Source: JOPF136 sp963773835 (lineage in GTDB: Bacteria > Acidobacteriota > Terriglobia > Acidiferrales > UBA7541). Taken from it: a stretch of DNA of 64,000 bases. Where the stretch lies: NCBI GenBank assembly GCA_963773835.1, contig CAVZCQ010000002.1, forward strand, positions 124,001 through 188,000, written 5' to 3'. The notes beneath the pieces were generated by a model. That model did not search any database. It worked only from the letters and a program-made list of their open reading frames with translations, and was not told the origin of the DNA. Made by a program: the position numbers and the translations under genes. Positions 1 through 6,727 of this stretch are shown one piece after another. Each line of letters begins with the position of its first letter. Positions within the stretch are counted from its first letter, which is position 1.

Positions 1-737
1 ACCAGGTTGTCGCGATTGGTAAGGCAGACGTCGCGCCAGACGGCATAAGGACTGCCGGCCAGGCGGAGGGCGTCGCGCAGGCCGCATCCGGCGAGCGAAA
101 GGGGCAGGCCGGTTTCGTCGGTCTCGTCGTTCACCACGCCGGCGAGTGCAATCGAGGCGAGTTGGGGGAGGTGGGAGACGATTCCGACGGACCAGTCGTG
201 GGTGTCTGCGTCGAGCCACACGGGCTCGGCGCCGATCGCCCGGAGCAGAGCTTCGAAGCGGGCGGACTCCGGCGCGCTCTGGTTCCCGACCAGAGCGTAT
301 TTCGCGCCGCGGAAAAGCGCCGCATCGGCGTGCGCAATGCCGCTCACTTCCCTTCCTGCGAGCGGATGGCCACCCAGGAAGGACGCGCCGCTATGGAAAT
401 GATGTGCAGCGGCGCGGCAGACGGCAGCTTTTGTGCTGGAGGCGTCGGTGACGAGCGAGCCCGCGGGGGCATGGCGAGCGAACTCCGGGAGAAGATCGAG
501 CACGACGCCGATGGGCAGCGCAATGTAGATCAGATCCGCCCCCGAAATTGCCTCCGTGAGGCTCTCTGCTGCATGCGTCACCACGGCGCGTCCAACGGCC
601 AGCCGTTGAACCTCCGGCCGGTCCCATCCAACCACGGGAATCTGCGGGAATGCCTGGCGCACTGCCAGGGCGAAGGACCCGCCAATCAGCCCCATCCCAG
701 CGACGGCGACATTTCGAAAAGGAGCCTCGGAGCTCAT
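1..737 (-). CDS. tyrA: Prephenate dehydrogenase, 3' part missing (cut by window edge)
   Basis: Oxidative decarboxylation of prephenate to 4-hydroxyphenylpyruvate with NAD(P)+, the tyrosine branch; cytoplasmic. About 245 residues are visible from an ATG at 737; the frame is open to base 1, so the C terminus lies outside. The N terminus carries a Rossmann fold with GMGLIGGS, followed by GWDRPEVQRLA and by ADLIYIALPIG, typical of TyrA. Further on, FLGGHPLAG and HDWSVGIVSHLPQ match the conserved active-site segments, and the last visible residues (VWRDVCLTNRDN) fit the helical domain. Only 3 bases separate it from the upstream DAHP synthase stop, so it is co-transcribed. Family assignment is firm; cofactor preference is not readable by eye. 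Confidence 0.92.
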   Translation of the reverse strand, partial: MSSEAPFRNVAVAGMGLIGGSFALAVRQAFPQIPVVGWDRPEVQRLAVGRAVVTHAAESLTEAISGADLIYIALPIGVVLDLLPEFARHAPAGSLVTDASSTKAAVCRAAAHHFHSGASFLGGHPLAGREVSGIAHADAALFRGAKYALVGNQSAPESARFEALLRAIGAEPVWLDADTHDWSVGIVSHLPQLASIALAGVVNDETDETGLPLSLAGCGLRDALRLAGSPYAVWRDVCLTNRDNL

Positions 738-740
738 AGG

Positions 741-1760
741 TCAGGCGATCCGCCGGCCGACGGCTGGGGCGATCATGCGGATCTCTTCCATCAATTGGGC
801 AAACTGTTCAAAATGGAGCGACTGAGCGCCGTCGGAACGAGCGTGTTCCGGATCGTTATGGACCTCAATCAGCAGTCCGTCCGAGCCTGCGGCGACCGCA
901 GCACGCGCCATGGGCGGTACCTTGTCCCGGCGGCCGGTTCCGTGCGACGGATCAACGAGGATGGGCAGGTGGGAGAGCTTCTCGATCACCGGAATTGCGG
1001 CCAGGTCCAGCGTGTTGCGCGTGTAGTTCTCAAACGTGCGGATGCCGCGTTCGCAGAGGATGACGTTATAGTTGCCTCCGGCCAGGATGTATTCCGCACT
1101 GAGAAGCAATTCCTCAATCGTGGCGGACATGCCGCGCTTCAGGAGCACGGGCTTCGGAGAGGCGCCCAGGGCACGCAACAGGTTGTAGTTCTGCATATTC
1201 CGGGCGCCCACTTGAAAGACGTCCACATAAGGCGCCATCAGCTCAATTTGGGACGGATCCATCACCTCGCTGACCGCGAACAGGCCGTTCCGGTCAGCCG
1301 CCTCGCGCAATAAGCGGAGAGCCGGCTCGCCCAGACCCTGGAAGCTGTATGGCGAGGATCGCGGCTTGAAAGCGCCGCCACGCAGCAACCGCGCCCCACA
1401 TTTGGCCACATGCTCAGCGATGGAGTGAATCTGAGTGGACGATTCCACGGCGCACGGGCCGGCAGCAACGACAATTTCCGTTCCGCCGATCCGCACGCCC
1501 CGGCCGAGGTCCACCACGGTGCCCTCCGGGCGGAAGGCCCGGCTGGCGAGCTTATAGGGTTGCGAGATGGGGACGACCTCTCGCACACCGTCGAGCAGTT
1601 CGAGGTCGCGGGGATCGTAATCGCTGGGGGCTCCAACCGCGCCAAGGACCGTGTGAGTCGCGCCGGTGGAGCGATGGACATCGAAACCGATCTCCACCAG
1701 GCGGTCAATGACGCGCTGGATTTGCTCCTCCGTCGAACCTGCGTGCATCACGATAACCAT
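741..1760 (-). CDS. aroF: 3-deoxy-7-phosphoheptulonate synthase (DAHP synthase, type I-beta)
   Basis: Condenses phosphoenolpyruvate and erythrose 4-phosphate to DAHP, the first step of aromatic amino-acid synthesis. The 339-residue length and the N-terminal ferredoxin-like/ACT-like domain (about 1-70) are those of Thermotoga-type AroF, in which that domain mediates feedback by an end product. The barrel shows VAAGPCAVES, LLRGGAFKPRSSPYSFQG, VGARNMQNYNLL, KRGMS, CERGIRTFE and VDPSHGTGRRD. A GGAG lies 7 bases before the ATG. It sits between the chorismate mutase and tyrA genes, and the order chorismate mutase-DAHP synthase-TyrA fits one aromatic operon. The pentose-phosphate operon farther right would supply the erythrose 4-phosphate. 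Confidence 0.95.
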   Translation of the reverse strand: MVIVMHAGSTEEQIQRVIDRLVEIGFDVHRSTGATHTVLGAVGAPSDYDPRDLELLDGVREVVPISQPYKLASRAFRPEGTVVDLGRGVRIGGTEIVVAAGPCAVESSTQIHSIAEHVAKCGARLLRGGAFKPRSSPYSFQGLGEPALRLLREAADRNGLFAVSEVMDPSQIELMAPYVDVFQVGARNMQNYNLLRALGASPKPVLLKRGMSATIEELLLSAEYILAGGNYNVILCERGIRTFENYTRNTLDLAAIPVIEKLSHLPILVDPSHGTGRRDKVPPMARAAVAAGSDGLLIEVHNDPEHARSDGAQSLHFEQFAQLMEEIRMIAPAVGRRIA

Positions 1761-1810
1761 GTCTCGCCTCGTCTCCGGTCTTTCCAGGATATAAAGATTC
1801 GCGGGCCCGC

Positions 1811-2122
1811 TTATTTCGGCCGCTCGGCCGCACTGTTCCCCTCGGGCGCCATCGCGCCGCGCTCGACGGCGCGCGCTTCGTCCAGTATCCGCTCAAACAG
1901 CCGCCGGATGGCGGTGTCGGGCAATGGCCCGGAATTCGCGCGCGTGACGCGATTCAAGATTTCTCCTTCCCGATCCGGCTGGTAGAGCGGCAGCTGCGCG
2001 GAACGCTTCAGCTTGCCCACTTCGACCGCGCACTGGGAGCGCGCATTGAGCAGCCGGACGAGTTCCTCGTCGATCCGGTCGATCTTCCTTCGCCAGTCCT
2101 GAATAATTTGATCCACGCTCAT
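1811..2122 (-). CDS. Chorismate mutase, AroQ class
   Basis: Small monofunctional chorismate mutase of 103 residues converting chorismate to prephenate, the substrate of the TyrA encoded two genes downstream. The all-helical AroQ pattern is visible: IIQDWRRKIDRIDEELVRLLNAR, the conserved basic segment VEVGKLKR, and the C-terminal helix TAIRRLFERILDEARAVE. An in-frame GTG lies 6 bases upstream at 2128, but the ATG at 2122 is preferred because it overlaps the trpA stop in an ATGA tetranucleotide, as at other junctions of this operon. No prephenate dehydratase or ACT domain is attached, so phenylalanine synthesis must be completed elsewhere. Confidence 0.88.
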   Translation of the reverse strand: MSVDQIIQDWRRKIDRIDEELVRLLNARSQCAVEVGKLKRSAQLPLYQPDREGEILNRVTRANSGPLPDTAIRRLFERILDEARAVERGAMAPEGNSAAERPK

Positions 2123-2988
2123 GGACACTCGCTCCTTGGGCCGGCGGCGCCCTCGCGGCGGCTCATGCCGCGCAGCCCGGCCTGTTTAAGCAGGCGAATG
2201 CGCGCGGCAACGTTGGCCGCGGCGTCTTCCGCAGAGCGGGCGCGCTCGACTTCTGCGACGAGCGCAGAGCCGACCACGGCGGCGTCCGCGAGGCCGCCGA
2301 GGAGCGACACGTGGCCCGGCAGCGAAATGCCGAAGCCTACAGCGATGGGCAACGAGGTGGCCTGGCGCGCGCGCCGCAACAGCGCCGGCAGCTCATCCGC
2401 CAGAGCTTCGCGTTCACCGGTGACGCCAGTGCGCGAAATGACGTAGAGAAAGCCGGAAGAGGCCTCGGCGATGCGGCGCATGCGCTCGTCGCCGGTGGTG
2501 GGAGCGGCGAGAAAAATCGTGTCGAGGCCGCGGGACCTGAGCGCGTTGCGGTAATCGCCGGAATCTTCGGGCGGGAGGTCGGTGATGAGCGCGCCATCGG
2601 CGCCCGCAGACTGTGCGCGTCCGGCGAAAGTATCGAGCCCCATCTGGAGGACGGGGTTGAAGTAGGTGAACAGGACGAGGGGCACCTGGGAGTGAGTGCG
2701 GATGTCGCGCACGAGATCGAGGACGCCGCTGAGAGTCGTGCCGGCTTTGAGCGCGCGTTCGCTGGCGCGCTGGATGACGGGGCCGTCGGCCAGCGGATCG
2801 CTGAAAGGAACGCCGAGCTCGACGACGTCGGCGCCCCCCTGGGCGGCGGCGAGGACGATCTGGCGAGTGGCATCGAGCGAGGGGTCGCCCGCGGTGAGAT
2901 AGGCGACGAGCCCGAGGTCGCCGGAACGCGAGAGTTCTTCAAAGCGCAGGTTGATCCGGGTTTGCACTATGGTCTCAGCCGCATGCAC
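2119..2988 (-). CDS. trpA: Tryptophan synthase alpha subunit
   Basis: Cleaves indole-3-glycerol phosphate to indole and glyceraldehyde 3-phosphate, channelling indole to TrpB. The 289-residue barrel shows LTAGDPS near residue 31 and VVELGVPFSDPLADGP, with the catalytic pair at Glu57 and Asp68. Loop 6 (VISRTGVTGER) and the phosphate-binding VGFGIS follow. Length is slightly above the usual 260-270 because of an Arg/Gly-rich tail. Its stop overlaps the chorismate mutase start by 4 bases. Unusually, trpA is separated from trpB by a small membrane-protein gene. Confidence 0.96.
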   Translation of the reverse strand: MHAAETIVQTRINLRFEELSRSGDLGLVAYLTAGDPSLDATRQIVLAAAQGGADVVELGVPFSDPLADGPVIQRASERALKAGTTLSGVLDLVRDIRTHSQVPLVLFTYFNPVLQMGLDTFAGRAQSAGADGALITDLPPEDSGDYRNALRSRGLDTIFLAAPTTGDERMRRIAEASSGFLYVISRTGVTGEREALADELPALLRRARQATSLPIAVGFGISLPGHVSLLGGLADAAVVGSALVAEVERARSAEDAAANVAARIRLLKQAGLRGMSRREGAAGPRSECP

Positions 2989-3045
2989 TCAGGACTTCCC
3001 GCCACGCACAGCCCTCTCCACCCGATCCACGGGTGAGAAGACAGG

Positions 3046-3267
3046 TCAATAACAATGCATGTGCCGGCGCAACAGGAGATTCGGCAGCGCCAAGCACTCG
3101 CAGCCGGGATACGCCATGATTCCGCCAACCACCAGAGAGATTCCGAGAAACAGCAGCAGCAAACGCCAGGGAAGACCGGACGGTGGAGAAACCACCAGCC
3201 ACCCGACCAGGGCCAATCCCGAGATGATTCTCAGGAGTCGCCCGAACAAAAGTGGGGGTGCTTCCAT
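3046..3267 (-). CDS. Small membrane protein between trpB and trpA (YgaP/DUF2892-like)
   Basis: A 73-residue protein with two predicted hydrophobic helices: about 10-27 (LLRIISGLALVGWLVV) and 33-51 (LPWRLLLLFLGISLVVGG). These are followed by a short tail containing GCECLAL and NLLLRRHMHC. The two-helix layout resembles the YgaP-type/DUF2892 membrane domain, which has no established function. A perfect AGGAGG lies 7 bases before the ATG, good support that a 73-codon gene is real. It starts 11 bases after the trpB stop, so it is co-transcribed with the trp genes. The three tail cysteines could bind a metal or thiol partner, but that is speculation. No role in tryptophan synthesis is known. Confidence 0.75.
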   Translation of the reverse strand: MEAPPLLFGRLLRIISGLALVGWLVVSPPSGLPWRLLLLFLGISLVVGGIMAYPGCECLALPNLLLRRHMHCY

Positions 3268-3278
3268 TCAGTCGCCTC

Positions 3279-4505
3279 CTAGAGGTAGCGGGATAGTGTC
3301 TCCATGTCCTTGTCGCCGCGGCCGGAGACGTTCAGGATGACAGCGGAATCGCGCGGGAGAGCGGGCGCGCGGCGAATCAGTTCCGCGACGGCGTGCGCGG
3401 TTTCGAGGGCGCACAGAATTCCTTCCTTGTGCGCCAGCGTGCGGGCGGCGTCAATGGCCGCATCGTCGCTTACGGCGGTGTACTCGGCGCGGCCGCGGTC
3501 GGCGAGCCAGGCATGCTCCGGGCCGACGGCGGGGTAATCGAGCCCGGCGGAGACGGAATGCGTGGCGGCAATCTGCCCCGCATCGGTCTGGAGCACCCAC
3601 GTGTAGGTGCCCTGCAGAACGCCGGGGCGCGCGCCGGAGTATCCAGCGGCGGCGGCGAGGCGCGCGGCGTGTTCTCCGAGGCGCGTGCCTGTGCCGCCGG
3701 CTTCCACTCCAACCAGGCGCACGGTGGAATCGGCCAGGAAGGCGTGAAAAAGGCCGATGGAATTCGAGCCGCCGCCGACGCAGGCGAAAAGCGCGGCGGG
3801 AAGCCGGCCCTCTGCGGCCAGAATCTGCTCGCGGGCTTCGCGGCCGATTACGGATTGGAAGTCGCGCACCATGCGGGGATAGGGATGGGCGCCGAGAACG
3901 GAGCCGAGCAGATAATGTGTGGTGCGGACGTTGGTGACCCAGTCGCGCATGGCTTCGTTGATGGCGTCTTTGAGCGTGCGGCTGCCGGAATCGACGGCAG
4001 TGACGGTGGCGCCGAGCATTTTCATGCGGCCGACGTTCAGCCGCTGGCGGGCCATGTCTTCCGTGCCCATGTAAACGCAGCACTCGAGGCCGAGGCGGGC
4101 GCAGACGGCAGCAGTGGCCACGCCGTGCTGGCCCGCGCCGGTTTCCGCGATGACCCGTGGCTTTTTCATGCGCAGGGTCAGCAGGCCCTGGCCGATACAG
4201 TTGTTGATTTTGTGCGCGCCAGTGTGGAGCAGGTCTTCGCGCTTCAGGTAAATGCGCGGGCCGCCTAGATGCTGGGTGAGCCGCGCGGCGAAATCGAGCG
4301 GGGTGGGACGCCCGGCGAAGGTGCGGAGAAGATGATCGAATTCGGAGCGAAATGCGGCATCAGCCTGGGCCTCGCGATAGGCGCGCTCCAGCTCTTCAAT
4401 GGGCTCGACGAGCGTTTCCGGGACGTAGCGGCCGCCGTAGGGGCCGAAACGTCCGTGGGCGTCGGGCCACTCGGTTGCCGGCCAGGACTGTGGCGCGGCG
4501 GTCAT
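3279..4505 (-). CDS. trpB: Tryptophan synthase beta subunit
   Basis: PLP enzyme joining indole and L-serine into tryptophan, working as an alpha2-beta2 complex with TrpA. The 408 residues open with the typical GRFGPYGGRYVPETL. The PLP lysine is Lys99 in LLHTGAHKINN, ETGAGQHG contains Glu121, and the phosphate-binding GGGSN is at about 244-248. The C terminus has NVSGRGDKD. The reading frame is open about 69 codons further upstream, but the ATG at 4505 is chosen because it overlaps the trpF stop as ATGA and matches the family N terminus. It is the TrpB1 form rather than TrpB2. Confidence 0.96.
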   Translation of the reverse strand: MTAAPQSWPATEWPDAHGRFGPYGGRYVPETLVEPIEELERAYREAQADAAFRSEFDHLLRTFAGRPTPLDFAARLTQHLGGPRIYLKREDLLHTGAHKINNCIGQGLLTLRMKKPRVIAETGAGQHGVATAAVCARLGLECCVYMGTEDMARQRLNVGRMKMLGATVTAVDSGSRTLKDAINEAMRDWVTNVRTTHYLLGSVLGAHPYPRMVRDFQSVIGREAREQILAAEGRLPAALFACVGGGSNSIGLFHAFLADSTVRLVGVEAGGTGTRLGEHAARLAAAAGYSGARPGVLQGTYTWVLQTDAGQIAATHSVSAGLDYPAVGPEHAWLADRGRAEYTAVSDDAAIDAARTLAHKEGILCALETAHAVAELIRRAPALPRDSAVILNVSGRGDKDMETLSRYL

Positions 4506-5140
4506 CGAAATTCCTCGCGCACGGCGTCCACGGCATCCAGAAAGGCGCGCAGTTTGCGGGGATCCTTGCGTCCGGGAGCGCTTTCGACGCCGCTGGCAAC
4601 GTCTACGGCGGTCGGATGCGCAGCGCGGATGGCCTGCGCGACGTTCTCCGCAGTGAGGCCGCCGGCAAGCACGATGGGTCCATACTGCGCGGCCGCGCGG
4701 GCGATGCTCCAATCGAAAGTGCGGCCCGTGCCGCCGCGCAAACGGCCGTTGGCGGGCGCGCCATCGAGCAAATAGGCTGCCGCGGGGTAGCGCGCCACGC
4801 GAGCGGCACGGAAACGCGGGCCGACTCGAAACGCTTTGATGACGGGTGCGGCGCGAGCCACAGCGCGCGCCGCGGCCGGCCGCTCGTCACCGTGGAGCTG
4901 TGCGTAGTCGAGGCGAATCGTTCCGGCCAATTCCGCGACGGTAGCGGGCGCCTCGTTGACGAAAACGCCGACGGCGGCGATTTCCCTCGGCAGGCGGCAG
5001 CGAATGGCGGCAGCGTCCTGCGGAGTGATGTGGCGCGGGCTTCGCGGATAAAAATTGAAGCCGAGCGCGTCGCAGCCGGCCTCGATGGCGCGGCGGGCAT
5101 CCGGCCAGTTGGTGATGCCGCAGATTTTCACGCGGAACAT
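4502..5140 (-). CDS. trpF: Phosphoribosylanthranilate isomerase
   Basis: Isomerises N-(5'-phosphoribosyl)anthranilate to the carboxyphenylamino-deoxyribulose phosphate used by TrpC. The 212-residue barrel starts MFRVKICGIT, with the catalytic Cys7. GFNFYPRSPR follows, then LDYAQLHGDE, LAGGLTAENV and the conserved VDVASGVES with the catalytic aspartate. Length is normal. It begins 4 bases after the trpC stop and ends in a 4-base overlap with trpB, so translation is probably coupled. No fusion with trpC, unlike in enterobacteria. Confidence 0.95.
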   Translation of the reverse strand: MFRVKICGITNWPDARRAIEAGCDALGFNFYPRSPRHITPQDAAAIRCRLPREIAAVGVFVNEAPATVAELAGTIRLDYAQLHGDERPAAARAVARAAPVIKAFRVGPRFRAARVARYPAAAYLLDGAPANGRLRGGTGRTFDWSIARAAAQYGPIVLAGGLTAENVAQAIRAAHPTAVDVASGVESAPGRKDPRKLRAFLDAVDAVREEFR

Positions 5141-5144
5141 GGGC

Positions 5145-5915
5145 TCAATCCGCGCCCGGGGGCAGCGCTGACGGCGGGGCGGCTGGGCCGAGCAGGGCGC
5201 GGAGCGCGGCGGCGGGATCGGGCGCCTGCATCAGGCTTTCGCCAATCAGAAAGGCGCTGAACCCGGCGTCGCGCAGGCGGGCGAGATCAGAGGAGGTGCG
5301 CAGGCCGGATTCACTGACGGCAATGCAATCGCGCGGAATCTCGCGGATCAATTCCAATGAGGTTTCCAAGCGAACGTCGAAGGTGCGCAGATCGCGATTG
5401 TTCACGCCGATGATGTGCGCGCCGGCGCGAAGCACGCGGTGTAACTCCTCGCGCGAATGGACTTCGACGAGCGCCTCCATGCCCAGTTCACGGCCCGCCG
5501 CGAGCAGCTCAGAGAGCTGGCCGCCGGAAAGGATGGCGGCGATGAGCAAAAACGAATCGGCATCCGCGGAGCGCGCTTCCCAGATTTGCCAGGGGTCGAA
5601 GAGAAAATCCTTTCGGAGAACGGGGACGGCGACGGCGGCACGTGCGGCGCGAAGATTGGCGAGTGAGCCATGGAAGAATTCCTCTTCGGTGAGCACGGAG
5701 AGCGCGGCTGCGCCCGCAGTGGCGAGCGAAGCGCCCAGAGCTTTGGCGTCGAAATCGGGACGCAGGATGCCGCGGGAGGGAGAGGCTTTCTTCAGCTCGG
5801 CGATGACGTTCAGCCCGGGCCGGCGCAGGGCAGCTGCAAAATCCCGTGGCGGAGAGGCCTGCCGGACGGCCATGCGCAGTACGGGCAGGGGATGCAGACG
5901 GCGGCGCTTTTCCAC
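5145..5915 (-). CDS. trpC: Indole-3-glycerol phosphate synthase (5' end uncertain)
   Basis: Ring closure of the TrpF product to indole-3-glycerol phosphate. The barrel shows NVIAELKKASPSRG with catalytic lysine, ALSVLTEEEFFHGS, VPVLRKDFLF, VEVHSREEL, IIGVNNRDL and AVSESG. The first canonical start is the GTG at 5915, but the expected N-terminal helix continues upstream in frame as ILDRIVEARRAAVEKRR, to about base 5951. The frame stays open to 6047 with no ATG, GTG or TTG. An ATG at 6023 lies in another frame, and deleting one base of the six-C run at 5984-5989 would fuse it to trpC. The true start is therefore an atypical codon, a frameshift or a sequence error; 5915 is the conservative choice. 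First gene of the aromatic operon. Confidence 0.9.
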   Translation of the reverse strand: MEKRRRLHPLPVLRMAVRQASPPRDFAAALRRPGLNVIAELKKASPSRGILRPDFDAKALGASLATAGAAALSVLTEEEFFHGSLANLRAARAAVAVPVLRKDFLFDPWQIWEARSADADSFLLIAAILSGGQLSELLAAGRELGMEALVEVHSREELHRVLRAGAHIIGVNNRDLRTFDVRLETSLELIREIPRDCIAVSESGLRTSSDLARLRDAGFSAFLIGESLMQAPDPAAALRALLGPAAPPSALPPGAD

Positions 5916-6050
5916 CGCGGCGCGGCGCGCCTCGACGATGCGGTCCAGAATCGTGCCCGTTTGCGCTTCGGTTTTCAGGACGGCCCCCCACAGGCCTCGC
6001 GGCGGTCGAAAACCAAACTTCCATGCTAGCTGCCGCTGAAAGTGGAGTCA

Positions 6051-6056
6051 ATTATA
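6051..6056 (-). promoter_or_regulatory. Candidate -10 box upstream of trpC
   Basis: A perfect TATAAT reads on the minus strand about 100 bases before the conserved part of trpC, in the gap between the divergent trpC and DUF1697 genes. No good -35 hexamer is found 16-18 bases upstream, so only a partial match can be claimed. No leader peptide with tandem Trp codons was recognised in the short leader. Confidence 0.35.
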
Positions 6057-6169
6057 GGGGCGGAGGGCGGCGGCTCGGTATCCGGACAGCCGGCCTACCG
6101 GCCCGCACTTGCGCGCGCTTCCCGTCGAAGACCCGCAAACGGGCGCGAGATGATAGAGTGCCGCCTGCG

Positions 6170-6727
6170 ATGGCCGTGATTATTTCCATGCTCCGCGGCG
6201 TGAACGTTGGGGGCCACAATAAGATCAAAATGGACGCGCTTCGGGCACTTTACGAGTCCCTGGGGCTGGAGGACGTGCAAAGCTACGTGCAGAGCGGCAA
6301 CGTTGTATTCCGCACGAAAGAGCGCAACCTGCCTGCGTTAACCCAACGAATCCAGAACGGGATCGAGCGGCGGTTCGGCTTTCGCCCGGATGTGATCCTC
6401 CGCACGTGTTCCGAACTGAGAGACGCGATTCGAAGAAACCCATTCGCAAAGCGGCGCGGGATCGAGCCGGGCAAATTCCTGGTGACGTTTCTGGCCGACG
6501 ATCCGGGCGAGCAGGCGCGGAGAAACGCTCTCCGCATCGACACCGCACCGGAAGAACTGAGAATCGACGGCCGCGAGGTCTATATCTATTTTCCGAATGG
6601 AATGGGGCGCCCGAAGATGTCGTGGCCGAAGATTGAAAAGACGCTCGGGACATCGGGAACGGGAAGGAACTGGAACAGCGTGAACAAATTGCTCGAGATT
6701 GCGGAGAAGCTGGAAGCTTCCGGCTAA
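6170..6727 (+). CDS. DUF1697 family protein
   Basis: A cytoplasmic 185-residue protein of the DUF1697 family, found widely in bacteria without a defined activity. Recognisable family segments are the start MAVIISMLRGVNVGGHNKIKM, followed by YVQSGNVVF, then the basic central part and YFPNGMGRPKMSW with KLLEIAEKL near the end. An in-frame GTG at 6158 is possible, but the ATG at 6170 gives the usual N terminus. It is monocistronic, divergent from trpC, and ends tail to tail with the protease gene, whose stop shares three bases with this one's end. Confidence 0.85.
   Translation: MAVIISMLRGVNVGGHNKIKMDALRALYESLGLEDVQSYVQSGNVVFRTKERNLPALTQRIQNGIERRFGFRPDVILRTCSELRDAIRRNPFAKRRGIEPGKFLVTFLADDPGEQARRNALRIDTAPEELRIDGREVYIYFPNGMGRPKMSWPKIEKTLGTSGTGRNWNSVNKLLEIAEKLEASG

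Noticed and set aside
4506..4712. N-terminal extension of trpB by 69 codons
   Set aside because: It overlaps trpF, is Arg-rich shadow sequence, and the ATGA overlap at 4505 gives the family N terminus.
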